This document shows positions 28,745 through 39,216 of a stretch of 64,000 nucleotides of DNA, one piece after another. Origin of the DNA: Caulobacter sp. Root655 (GTDB lineage Bacteria; Pseudomonadota; Alphaproteobacteria; Caulobacterales; Caulobacteraceae); NCBI RefSeq assembly GCF_001427665.1, contig NZ_LMHC01000021.1, forward strand, positions 523,934 through 587,933, read 5' to 3'. Numbering within the stretch: position 1 is the first letter of the stretch; each line of letters opens with the position of its first letter. The notes beneath the pieces are model-generated. The model was not told the origin of the DNA. It searched no databases and saw only the letters and a list, made by a program, of their open reading frames with translations. Made by a program: the position numbers and the translations under genes.

Positions 28745-31063
28745 ATGCCCTTCCCCGCCTCCCACCCCGCTCTTGAGCGGGCTCTTGCCGCTCAAGGTTA
28801 TCTCGAACCCACCCCCGTCCAGGCCGCCGTGCTGGAAGCCGACGCCGAAGGCCGCGACTTGCTGGTCAGCGCCCAGACCGGCTCGGGCAAGACCGTGGCC
28901 TTCGGCCTGGCCGCCGCCACCACCCTGATCGGCGACGCCGACAAGCTGGGCAAGGCCGGCCTGCCGATGTGCCTGGTGATCGCCCCGACCCGCGAACTGG
29001 CCATCCAGGTCAATCGCGAGCTGACCTGGCTCTATGCCGACGCCGGCGCCGTGGTCGTCAACTGCGTGGGCGGCATGGACGCCCGCCGCGAGCAGCGGGC
29101 CCTGAACTTCGGCGCCCACATCGTGGTCGGCACCCCCGGCCGCCTGCGCGACCATATCGAGCGCGGCCACCTGGACCTGTCGGCCCTGAAGGTCGCCGTC
29201 CTCGACGAGGCCGACGAGATGCTCGACATGGGCTTCCGCGAGGACCTCGAGTTCATCCTCGACGCCGCGCCGAGCGAGCGCCGCACCCTGCTGTTCTCGG
29301 CCACCCTGGCGCGCGAGATCGTGCAGCTGGCCAAGAGCTACCAGAACGACGCCATCCGCATCGACACCATCGGCCGCAACGAGCCGCACCGCGACATCGA
29401 ATATCGCGCCGTGCGCGTGGCGCCGAACGAGACCGAACACGCCATCGTCAACCTGCTGCGCTATTTCGAAAGCCCCGGCGCCCTGGTGTTCTGCAACACC
29501 CGCGAAAGCGTCCGCGCCCTGCACAGCAAGCTGCGCGAGCGCGGCTTCGCCGTGGTCGGCCTGTCGGGCGAGCTGTCGCAACGTGAACGCGCCGACGCCC
29601 TGCAGGCGCTGCGCGACGGCCACGCCCGCGTCTGCGTCGCCACCGACGTTGCTGCTCGAGGTCTAGACCTGCCCGATCTGGGCCTGGTCATCCACGCCGA
29701 ACTGCCGGTCAACAAGGCCACCCTGCTGCACCGTTCGGGCCGCACCGGCCGGGCCGGCAAGAAGGGCGTCTCGGCGCTCGTCGTGCCCTACACCCGCCGC
29801 CGCAAGGCCGAGCAGCTGCTGATGGCCGCCGGCGTCGAAGGCCAGTGGGGCGGCGCCCCCACCGCCGACGAGATCCGCCTCAAGGACACCGAGCGTCTGC
29901 TGGACGATCCGATCTTCGACGAAGCCGTGGTCGAGGAAGACACCGCCCTGGCCGAGGCCATGCTGGCCAAGCGCACGCCGCTCGAAATCGCCGCCGCCCT
30001 GATCCGCACCCGCCGCGCCAAGCTGCCGGCCCCGGAAGAGATCTATGACGACCCGCGCCACGGCGCCGATCCCGGCCCCCGTAGCCGGGAAATGGGCTCG
30101 CGCGACGCCGGCCCGCGCAGCAACGACAGCGGCGACCGTTTCGCCGACCGTGGCCCGCGCGACTTCGGCGATCGTCCCGAGCGCGAACCGCGCGCCGACA
30201 TGGCCAACTCGGCCTGGTTCCGCCTCAACACCGGTCGCCGCAACAACGCCGACCCCAAGTGGCTGATCCCGCTGATCTGCCGCCTGGGCCACATCACCAA
30301 GAAGGACATCGGTTCGATCCGGATCTTCGACTACGACACCAAGTTCGAGATCTCGGCCGAGGCGGAAGTGAAGTTCGGGGCCGCCGTCCAGGCCACCGTG
30401 CGCGACGACGTCACCATCACCCCGACCACGGCCCCGGCCGGCCGCGATGCTTCGGGCCCGCGCAAGGAATACGCGCCCCGTCCGCCGCGCGACGACCACG
30501 ACGCGCCGCGCCGTGAGTTCACGCCGCGTCCGCCGCGCGACAACGACCGGGCTCCGCGCGACAACGCGCCGCGTCCGTCTTCGTACGGCGCCGACGGCGT
30601 GAGCAACGCCAAGCCCTACGCCCGCGGCGAAGAGCCCAAGCGCGACTACAAGCCGCGCCCGGAACGCAACGACGCCCCGCGTGACTTCAAGCCGCGCGCG
30701 CCCCGTGACGAAGCGCCCCGCGACTTCAAGCCCCGCGCCCCGCGCCCGGAAGCCGGCCAGCCCTATTCGCCGCTGAACGAAAGCCCGGCCCCGCGCCGCG
30801 CCCCGCGTGAAGCCCGCGAGAGCGTGCCCTACGATCCGGACCACAAGCCGGCCAAGGCCCCCTACGTCGCCCGTCCTCGCGACGGCGCGCCGGGCGGCAA
30901 GCCCTATGCCGGCAAGCCGCGCGGCGATGGTCCCGCCACGCCATTCAAGGGCCCCAAGCCTTTCAAGGCCAAGGGTGACTTCGGGGCGAAGCCGGCATTT
31001 GGCGCGAAGCCCGCGTTCGGCAAGAAGCCGGCCGGCGGCAAGGCGCCGTTCAAGAAGAAGTAG
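28745..31063 (+). CDS. DEAD-box ATP-dependent RNA helicase with DbpA-type RNA-binding domain and long basic tail
   Basis: A 772-residue helicase. Core motifs are AQTGSGKT (I), PTRELA (Ia), TPGR (Ib), DEADEM (II), SAT (III) and HRSGRTGRAGKKG (VI), within residues 1-380. A DbpA-like RNA-binding domain spans about 485-570 (AWFRLNTGRRNNADPKWLIPLICR). The last 200 residues are low complexity, rich in Arg, Pro, Asp and Lys, with tandem copies of RDFKPRAPRDEAP and ending in FGAKPAFGAKPAFGKKP repeats. This layout matches CsdA/DeaD-like enzymes that act in ribosome assembly and RNA decay. The start is the ATG at 28745, just before the Q-motif region. Confidence 0.92.
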   Translation: MPFPASHPALERALAAQGYLEPTPVQAAVLEADAEGRDLLVSAQTGSGKTVAFGLAAATTLIGDADKLGKAGLPMCLVIAPTRELAIQVNRELTWLYADAGAVVVNCVGGMDARREQRALNFGAHIVVGTPGRLRDHIERGHLDLSALKVAVLDEADEMLDMGFREDLEFILDAAPSERRTLLFSATLAREIVQLAKSYQNDAIRIDTIGRNEPHRDIEYRAVRVAPNETEHAIVNLLRYFESPGALVFCNTRESVRALHSKLRERGFAVVGLSGELSQRERADALQALRDGHARVCVATDVAARGLDLPDLGLVIHAELPVNKATLLHRSGRTGRAGKKGVSALVVPYTRRRKAEQLLMAAGVEGQWGGAPTADEIRLKDTERLLDDPIFDEAVVEEDTALAEAMLAKRTPLEIAAALIRTRRAKLPAPEEIYDDPRHGADPGPRSREMGSRDAGPRSNDSGDRFADRGPRDFGDRPEREPRADMANSAWFRLNTGRRNNADPKWLIPLICRLGHITKKDIGSIRIFDYDTKFEISAEAEVKFGAAVQATVRDDVTITPTTAPAGRDASGPRKEYAPRPPRDDHDAPRREFTPRPPRDNDRAPRDNAPRPSSYGADGVSNAKPYARGEEPKRDYKPRPERNDAPRDFKPRAPRDEAPRDFKPRAPRPEAGQPYSPLNESPAPRRAPREARESVPYDPDHKPAKAPYVARPRDGAPGGKPYAGKPRGDGPATPFKGPKPFKAKGDFGAKPAFGAKPAFGKKPAGGKAPFKKK

Positions 31064-31072
31064 TGACTAAAA

Positions 31073-31206
31073 GCCTCCCCCTCTGGGGGAGGTGTCGGCG
31101 AAGCCGACGGAGGGGGGAGTGATAGGGCCTCGACCGCACCCCGGATCGACCGGCCGATAACTCCCCCCTCCGATCGCCACGCGATCGCCTCCCCCATAGG
31201 GGGAGG
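31073..31206. repeat. palindromic intergenic repeat, GGGGGAGG family, copy 3
   Basis: Starts 10 bp after the helicase stop. The left arm CCTCCCCCTCTGGGGGAGG is itself a hairpin, as is the right arm CCTCCCCCATAGGGGGAGG, and the two arms are inverted copies across about 134 bp. An inner hairpin GTCGGCGAAGCCGAC and an outer GATCGCCACGCGATC are also visible. It sits between two convergent genes and might act as a transcription barrier, although it has no T-tract. Confidence 0.8.
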
Positions 31207-31208
31207 AA

Positions 31209-32393
31209 TTAAACCGCCTGCCCCGCGCACCACCCCGACGCCCAGGCCCACTGGAAATTGTACCCGCCCAGCCAGCCGGTGACGTCCACCACCTCGCCGA
31301 TGAAGTAGAGCCCCGGCGCGGCCTTGGCCTCCATGGTCCGCGAGTCCAGCCCGTCGGTGTCGACGCCGCCCAGCGTCACTTCCGCCGTGCGATAGCCTTC
31401 CGACCCCACCGGCTTGAACGTCCAGGCGTTGACCGTCGCCGCCACGCCGCGCAGCAGCACGTCCGAGCAGTCGGCCAGGTTGCCGTAGGCCCCGGCGTCC
31501 TCGGCGATCAGCTGGGCCAGGCGCTTGGGCAGCAGCTCGGCCAGCACCGTCGACAGCGCCCGCTTGGGGGTGGCGACCCGCGCCGCCTTCAGCGTCGCGA
31601 ACACGTCGACGCCCGGCGCCATGTCGACGCTGATCTCGCCGCCCTCGCGCCAATAGGATGAGATCTGGAGAATCGACGGCCCCGACAGGCCGCGATGGGT
31701 GAACAGCATGGCCTCGGCGAACTTGGTTCTGCCGCTGGCCACCACCGTGTCCAGCGCCACGCCCGACAGTGGAGCCAGGCGCTCCAGGGTCTTGACCTCG
31801 AAGGTCAGCGGCACCAGGGCCGGCCGGATCTCGGTCAGGGCCAGGTCGAACTGCTGGGCGATCTCGTAGCCCAGGCCTGTGGCGCCCATCTTGGGGATCG
31901 ACTTGCCGCCGGTGGCGACCACCAGCGACCGGCAGGTGACGGGTCCGTACGACAGGTTGACGCGATAGCCTTCGCCGTCGCGCACGACGCCCCTGACCTC
32001 GGTCTCCAGCCGCAGCGTCACGCCGGCCCTGTCCATCTCGGTCAGCAGCATGTCGATGACCTGCCGGGCCGAGCCGTCGCAGAACAGCTGGCCCAGGGCC
32101 TTCTCGTGGAAGGCGATGTCGTACTTCTGGACCAGGGCGATGAAGTCGGTCGGGCGGTAGCGGCGCAGGGCCGAGACGCAGAACTTCGGATTGGCCGACA
32201 GGAAGTTGGCCGGGGCGCTGTGGATGTTGGTGAAGTTGCAGCGCCCGCCGCCGCTGATGCGGATCTTCTCGCCGGGGGCCTTGGCATGGTCGATGACCAG
32301 CACCGAGCGGCCGCGCTTGCCCGCCTCGATGGCGCACATCATTCCGGCCGCGCCGGCGCCCAGCACCACGACGTCGAAGTCTTCCAAGGCCAA
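31209..32393 (-). CDS. NAD(P)/FAD-dependent oxidoreductase, BaiN/HI0933 family
   Basis: A 394-residue flavoprotein. The N-terminal FAD-binding fold reads FDVVVLGAGAAGMMCAIEAGKRG, followed by the family marker GEKIRISGGGRCNFTN. A second nucleotide motif is LVVATGGKSIPKMGATGLGYEIA, and the C-terminus has GLYFIGEVVDVTGWLGGYNFQWAWASG. The family includes BaiN bile-acid reductase, but most members have no known substrate, so the name only marks the fold. It stands alone, convergent with the helicase gene and divergent from the Hsp70 gene. Confidence 0.9.
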   Translation of the reverse strand: MALEDFDVVVLGAGAAGMMCAIEAGKRGRSVLVIDHAKAPGEKIRISGGGRCNFTNIHSAPANFLSANPKFCVSALRRYRPTDFIALVQKYDIAFHEKALGQLFCDGSARQVIDMLLTEMDRAGVTLRLETEVRGVVRDGEGYRVNLSYGPVTCRSLVVATGGKSIPKMGATGLGYEIAQQFDLALTEIRPALVPLTFEVKTLERLAPLSGVALDTVVASGRTKFAEAMLFTHRGLSGPSILQISSYWREGGEISVDMAPGVDVFATLKAARVATPKRALSTVLAELLPKRLAQLIAEDAGAYGNLADCSDVLLRGVAATVNAWTFKPVGSEGYRTAEVTLGGVDTDGLDSRTMEAKAAPGLYFIGEVVDVTGWLGGYNFQWAWASGWCAGQAV

Positions 32394-32520
32394 GCCCTTC
32401 CTGTTGAGGGGCGTATCGACAGGAGGGCGGCCGCGAAGTCAATGCGGGGAACGCCGCCGCACTTGACGCCAGCGCCTGGGGCGTTAGGAACCCTGCCCTC
32501 CTCCCGCCCAGGCTCCCCCC

Positions 32521-33852
32521 ATGACGTCCGACCTCCAGCCGGCGATCGGCCCAACCATCGGCATAGACTTCGGCACGACCAACACCGTGGTCTCGATGAC
32601 CCACGGCGACGGCCCCGCCACGCTGGTGAGGTTCCCGACCTCGGCCGGCGACATCTTCGCCTTCCGCTCGGCCCTGAGCTTCCACGCGATCATGGGCACG
32701 GACGGCCGTCCCAACGAACGGGTGGTCGAGGCCGGCCCCTGGGCGATCGAGGCCTATGTCGAGGATCCGCTGGAGACCCGCTTCATCCAGTCGTTCAAGA
32801 CCTTCGCCGCCAGCGCCGCCTTCACCGAGACCAAGATCCTCAACAAGCGCTACCTGTTCGAGGACCTGCTGGGCGCCTTCCTACTGAAGCTGAAGGAGCA
32901 CGGCGGCGGCGCCATGGCCGCCCTGCCCGCGCGGGTCATCGTCGGGCGCCCCGTGACCTTCGCCGGCGGCAATCCCGACGAGGCCCTGGCCCTGCGACGC
33001 TACGAGGCCGGGTTCGCCCGCCTGGGCTTCACCGACATCCGCTATGCCTACGAGCCGGTCGGCGCGGCCTTCTTCTTCGCCCGCCAGTTGAAGGAGGACG
33101 CCACCGTGCTGGTCGCCGACTTCGGCGGCGGCACCAGCGACTTCTCGATCGTCCGCTTCGAGCGTTCCGGGGGCAAGTTGCGCTCGACCGCCCTGGCGCG
33201 CTCGGGCGTCGGCGTGGCCGGCGACGCTTTCGACTACCGGATCATCGACCAGCTGGTCTCGCCGGAACTGGGCAAGGGCAGTCTCTACAAGGCCTTCGAC
33301 AACCGCCTGCCGATCCCGCAGCGCTACTACACCGCCTTCGCCCGCTGGGATCAGCTGGCCCTGCTACGAGCGTCGAAGGACATGCGCGACATCCGCGCAT
33401 TGCAGCGCACGGCCATGGAACCGGAGAAGATCGCGCGGCTGATCGAGGTGCTGGACGACAACCACGGCTACGCTCTCTACCGCGCCGTCTCCAGCCTGAA
33501 GGAAGCCTTGTCCAGCCGCGAGGAAGCCACCTTCCGCTTCGAGGCCGGCTCGGTGCTGATCGAGAAGGACGTTAAGCGCGCCGACTTCGAGGGCTGGATC
33601 GCCCCGGAGCTCAAGGCTATCGAAACGGCCGTCGACCAGGCCCTGGAGCGCTCGGGCCTCGGTCCCGACGGCGTCGACCGGGTGTTCCTCACCGGCGGCA
33701 GTTCGTTCGTGCCGGCGGTGCGCGACATCTTCCTGCGCCGGTTCGGGGCGGCGAAGATCGAGAGCGGCGGCGAGTTCGAGTCCATCGCCTCGGGCCTGGC
33801 CCTGATCGGGCGGGAAGCGGACCTGGATCTGTGGAGCGAGCGCGCTCGCTAG
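32521..33852 (+). CDS. Hsp70 family protein, YegD-like
   Basis: A 443-residue actin/Hsp70-fold protein with nucleotide-binding motifs GIDFGTTNTVVSM (phosphate 1), LVADFGGGTSDFSIVRFE (phosphate 2) and VFLTGGSSFVPAVRDIFLRRF (adenosine). It is close to E. coli YegD in length and layout. It lacks the substrate-binding beta-sandwich and lid of DnaK, so it is not a standard folding chaperone. Client and function are unknown. No J-domain or nucleotide exchange gene is nearby. A REP-like palindrome follows 22 bp after the stop. Confidence 0.88.
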   Translation: MTSDLQPAIGPTIGIDFGTTNTVVSMTHGDGPATLVRFPTSAGDIFAFRSALSFHAIMGTDGRPNERVVEAGPWAIEAYVEDPLETRFIQSFKTFAASAAFTETKILNKRYLFEDLLGAFLLKLKEHGGGAMAALPARVIVGRPVTFAGGNPDEALALRRYEAGFARLGFTDIRYAYEPVGAAFFFARQLKEDATVLVADFGGGTSDFSIVRFERSGGKLRSTALARSGVGVAGDAFDYRIIDQLVSPELGKGSLYKAFDNRLPIPQRYYTAFARWDQLALLRASKDMRDIRALQRTAMEPEKIARLIEVLDDNHGYALYRAVSSLKEALSSREEATFRFEAGSVLIEKDVKRADFEGWIAPELKAIETAVDQALERSGLGPDGVDRVFLTGGSSFVPAVRDIFLRRFGAAKIESGGEFESIASGLALIGREADLDLWSERAR

Positions 33853-33873
33853 CGCCCCCTACCCTCCTCGAAT

Positions 33874-33904
33874 CGTCATCCCGGGCCTTGCGCCCGGAAT
33901 GACG
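33874..33904. repeat. REP-like palindrome (CGTCATCCCGGGC family), single copy
   Basis: A 31-bp inverted repeat: CGTCATCCCGGGC and GCCCGGAATGACG flanking a short loop. It lies in the 79-bp gap between the convergent Hsp70 and methyltransferase/GlcG genes. The same core recurs at 35181-35310, 39166, 47308 and 54483. Confidence 0.85.
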
Positions 33905-33931
33905 GTTGAAAGGGGGTGGCTTTGGTAGGGC

Positions 33932-35071
33932 CTACTTCACCCGATCCGAGAACCTCGCCAGCGCCGCCCGGGCGCAGGCGTCCGCGGCCTCGTGCGAGAC
34001 GTCGGCCACCGCCAGGCCGCCGACCAGCTTGCCGTCGATGTGCAGCGGCAGCGAGCCGCCGTGCGGGTTCAGCCGGTCCGGTTCGGCGGCGATCCTGGCG
34101 GCGAAGTCGGGATCTGCCTTCTCGCGCGGCTCCATCTCGCTGCCCGGAGCGTCGAACTTCACGGCCGTGGCGGCCTTGCGCGGCGCGGCGATCGGCGGCT
34201 TGGGACTGGCGGGCGCGCGCAGGACGACCAGCGGGTTGCCCGTGTCGTCGACGACGCTGGCGCTGGCGGGCAGGCCCTTGGCGGCGCAGGCGTCGATCGC
34301 GGCGCGCGCCAGGTCGATGGAGAGCGGCAGGTCGAGGGACGGGGCGGCGAAGGCGTCGGTCGGCGCCACGCAGGCCAGGGTGGCGACCAGCAGCATCGCC
34401 TTGGTCGCCGCGGCCCGCAGCGGACGCACCACCGCCACCAGCCATCCGCCGCCCCAGGGGGTATTGACCACCGCCTCGTCCACGACCTGGCCGAGGGTCT
34501 TCAGCCGATGCCACAGGCGCAGCGGCTTCAGGGCCAGCCACATGGTCAGCCCCACCGCGCCGTCGGGCCGCAGGTTCGGCGCATAGTGGGCGACCAGGTC
34601 CTCGACCTCGCCCAGGTGCTCGATGCATTCGGAGAACACCACGACGTCGAAGGTCTCGTCGGTGCGGAAGTCACGACCGTCGCCGAGGCGCAGGTCGACC
34701 ACCCCAGCCTCGCGCTCGGCCGTCAGGCGGGCCAGGCCCTTGTCCACCGCCGGGGCCGAGAAATCGACGCCGACATAGCGGGCCGGGGCGTGGGCGCGGA
34801 GGGCTTCGAACAGCACGCCCTCCCCGGCCCCGATCTCCAGGACGCGCGGTTGGGGCCAGCGGTCGGCGATCATCGCGGCCAACAGGCGGTGGTGGTGGCG
34901 CTGGTCCGAGCGCGCCAACCGGTCATAAACGCCCTCGCGGTACTCGCGGTCCCACTTCTCGACCGGGGCCGGGACGATCGGCTTGTCGCGATGGCGCATG
35001 AAGAACTCGCCCACTCGGGGGCGATCGAGGGACGCCAATTCAATGAACCGCCGCCAGCGCAGATAGGCCAT
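33932..35071 (-). CDS. class I SAM methyltransferase fused to a GlcG/HbpS-type haem-binding domain
   Basis: A 379-residue reading frame made of two unlike parts. Residues 1-210 are a SAM-dependent methyltransferase: VLEIGAGEGVLFEAL (motif I), YVGVDFSAPAV, then FDVVVFSECIEHLGE. Residues 240-379 match the GlcG/HbpS fold (SIDLARAAIDACAAKGLPAS, then LPLHIDGKLVGGLAVADVS). The linker encodes a typical export signal, RPLRAAATKAMLLVATLACV then a cleavage-like AFAAPS. A GTG at 34429 could start a separate secreted protein. Either two genes have merged by losing a stop, or two proteins are made from one frame, or the assembly has an indel. The methylation target is unknown. Confidence 0.8.
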   Translation of the reverse strand: MAYLRWRRFIELASLDRPRVGEFFMRHRDKPIVPAPVEKWDREYREGVYDRLARSDQRHHHRLLAAMIADRWPQPRVLEIGAGEGVLFEALRAHAPARYVGVDFSAPAVDKGLARLTAEREAGVVDLRLGDGRDFRTDETFDVVVFSECIEHLGEVEDLVAHYAPNLRPDGAVGLTMWLALKPLRLWHRLKTLGQVVDEAVVNTPWGGGWLVAVVRPLRAAATKAMLLVATLACVAPTDAFAAPSLDLPLSIDLARAAIDACAAKGLPASASVVDDTGNPLVVLRAPASPKPPIAAPRKAATAVKFDAPGSEMEPREKADPDFAARIAAEPDRLNPHGGSLPLHIDGKLVGGLAVADVSHEAADACARAALARFSDRVK

Positions 35072-35180
35072 TCGCTCCCCCGGATATCCTTGATACCCGG
35101 ATAGATGCGCCGCCTCGGGGTGTCCAGCATCCCTAGGGTGTCGTGGTCCCGTTGGCGCCTACGGGTTCGCCCTCCAACCA

Positions 35181-35310
35181 CCGTCATCCCGGGCCTTGTG
35201 CCCGGGAACCCTGGTTCAGCTGACGGTGAAGCGCCTTGGCGCGCTGGCGCGCCACACCCCCGCACCTGCGGCGGACACAGGGATCCCGGGCACAAGGCCC
35301 GGGATGACGG
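35181..35310. repeat. paired REP-like palindromes in head-to-head orientation
   Basis: The 27 bp at 35181-35207 (core CATCCCGGGCCTTGTGCCCG) recur as an exact reverse complement at 35284-35310. The 76 bp between them contain further short palindromes such as TGGCGCGCTGGCGCGCCA. This resembles a bacterial interspersed mosaic element built from two REP units. It fills the gap between the methyltransferase/GlcG gene and the ppdK stop. Confidence 0.85.
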
Positions 35311-35336
35311 TTGAAAGGATGGGGTTGGAAGAACCC

Positions 35337-38024
<2,688 letters not shown>

Positions 38025-38173
38025 CTCTGGCTCACCCTGCGATAAGTGAAAAAGCCGGCGGCCCTCTAGCGGAGCCGTCCTGGCCTGGGACAACAAAGCG
38101 TAAACGCCCATCCCGCACTGCAATATCCGGCCGTTCACTAGCATCTTGTCAAAGAACGCGTCCACCGACGGTT

Positions 38174-38184
38174 TGCGTTACGCA
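38174..38184. promoter_or_regulatory. short perfect palindrome TGCGTTACGCA
   Basis: An 11-bp palindrome with a single central base, about 150 bp upstream of the ppdK start and 30 bp from the LacI-like operator. It could be half of a regulator site. I cannot name the protein, and a site this short can occur by chance. Confidence 0.3.
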
Positions 38185-38214
38185 GTCTAAACGGAAATTT
38201 CGGCAAATTCTTCC

Positions 38215-38232
38215 AATGACAACGTTGTCGTG
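38215..38232. promoter_or_regulatory. LacI-family-type operator candidate
   Basis: AATGACAACGTTGTCGTG contains the perfect 12-bp palindrome GACAACGTTGTC with the central CG that LacI-family regulators bind. It resembles the NagR-type consensus AATGACA-RCGY-TGTCATT as I recall it, with a perfect left half and three mismatches at the right end. It lies about 190 bp upstream of both ppdK and the first secreted gene, so the target could be either. Confidence 0.5.
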
Positions 38233-38416
38233 ACTGAGATTTGCGCGGAGGCGCGGCGCGCGAACGTCATTCCTGAGTCTCAGGCAGGCAGACCGCGTCA
38301 TGCGCGGCGCGCACAACTCCATCCTGTGTTGCAGCAGAGCTCCGCACCCGCTATTCGCCCAAGGCCAAGCTAGGCGCCATGATCATCTGATTTCCGCGCA
38401 CAATTCTGGAACGCCT

Positions 38417-38752
38417 ATGAAACTGACCCAAAGCCTGCTCATCGTCCTGGCCTGCGCGACGCTCCTCGCGGGCCCGGCCTTCGCGGCGTCCACAACCGTG
38501 CGCGGCACGGTCATCAGGACCGAGGGGCACGAGAATCCCATCTGCCGCACGGTGGTCCTGAAGCGCAAGACCGACGGCGCCGTCATGCCATTCCGCATAC
38601 CGACCAGCAGCACCGAGAACGGCATCATGTCTCTGACTCTCACCGCGCTCGCGACACAGCTGGAGGTCGAGATCACCTACGATCCCGCCATGACGTCAGG
38701 CTGCGGTACGGACCCCAAGATTCAATATATTTCGCTGTTCTCGGCGGATTGA
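38417..38752 (+). CDS. small secreted two-cysteine protein, copy A
   Basis: A 111-residue protein with a signal peptide (MKLTQSLLIVLACATLLAGPAFA). The mature part begins STTVRGTVIRTEGHENPICR and has a second Cys in TSGCGTDPKIQYISLF. It is a clear paralog of the next gene: both share TTVRGT, CRTV-LKRKTDG, FRIPT, a helical T-ALxT stretch and GCGT-P-IQ-ISLF. I do not recognise a named domain. The start is the ATG opening the signal peptide; a longer frame from 38300 has no supporting ribosome site. Probably periplasmic and disulphide bonded. Confidence 0.75.
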   Translation: MKLTQSLLIVLACATLLAGPAFAASTTVRGTVIRTEGHENPICRTVVLKRKTDGAVMPFRIPTSSTENGIMSLTLTALATQLEVEITYDPAMTSGCGTDPKIQYISLFSAD

Positions 38753-38794
38753 TCCCCACCCCGCCGCCGATCGCGACGACAAGGCAAGGCCACC

Positions 38795-39133
38795 ATGAAA
38801 CTGGCGAAAATCCTTCTTTCCACTATGGCCGGCGCGACCGTGTCGCTGTCGAGCCACGCCCTGGCCGCGGGCACGACCGTGCGCGGCACGATCGTCAGCA
38901 CCCAGGGCCATGAGGTCCCTGCCTGCCGAACGGTGGCGCTGAAGCGCAAGACCGACGGCGTGCTGATGTATTTCCGGATCCCGACCACCGGCGTCGAGGA
39001 CGGCATCATGGCGACGACGATCACCGCCCTCACCACGCGCCGGGAAGTCGAGATCTATTACGACCCGGCCGCTACGACAGGCTGCGGTACCGAACCCCGG
39101 ATCCAGTTCATCTCGCTGTTCGCGGACGGATAG
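38795..39133 (+). CDS. small secreted two-cysteine protein, copy B
   Basis: A 112-residue paralog of the preceding gene, 42 bp downstream and so probably in the same transcript. The signal peptide is MKLAKILLSTMAGATVSLSSHALA. The mature protein aligns over its whole length, with TTVRGTIVSTQGHEVPACRT and TTGCGTEPRIQFISLF; both Cys and the KRKTDG, FRIPTT and EVEIxYDPA segments are kept. The pair looks like a tandem duplication that has since diverged. Function unknown. A REP-like palindrome follows 33 bp after the stop. Confidence 0.75.
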   Translation: MKLAKILLSTMAGATVSLSSHALAAGTTVRGTIVSTQGHEVPACRTVALKRKTDGVLMYFRIPTTGVEDGIMATTITALTTRREVEIYYDPAATTGCGTEPRIQFISLFADG

Positions 39134-39165
39134 CGCGCCAAACCTCTGCCTATGCGGCGGAGCGA

Positions 39166-39196
39166 CGGGTCCCGGGCGCAAGGCCCGGAATGACGG
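39166..39196. repeat. REP-like palindrome, single copy
   Basis: GGTCCCGGGCGCAAGGCCCGGAATGACGG, a copy of the CGTCATCCCGGGC family read from the other strand. It is in the short gap between the convergent secreted pair and glyS, where it could act as a 3'-end hairpin for either transcript. Confidence 0.8.
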
Positions 39197-39216
39197 CGCT
39201 GGGGCTGGATGGCGCC

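Larger units (their letters stand above)
38025..38416. other. 392-bp divergent regulatory region between ppdK and the secreted pair
   Basis: No protein-like frame is present apart from weak overlaps. It contains two perfect palindromes, listed separately (38174-38184 and the 38215-38232 operator candidate), and a GANTC site, the target of CcrM methylase in Caulobacter, inside CCTGAGTCTCAGG near 38270. Promoters for ppdK and probably for the secreted pair must lie here. Confidence 0.6.
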
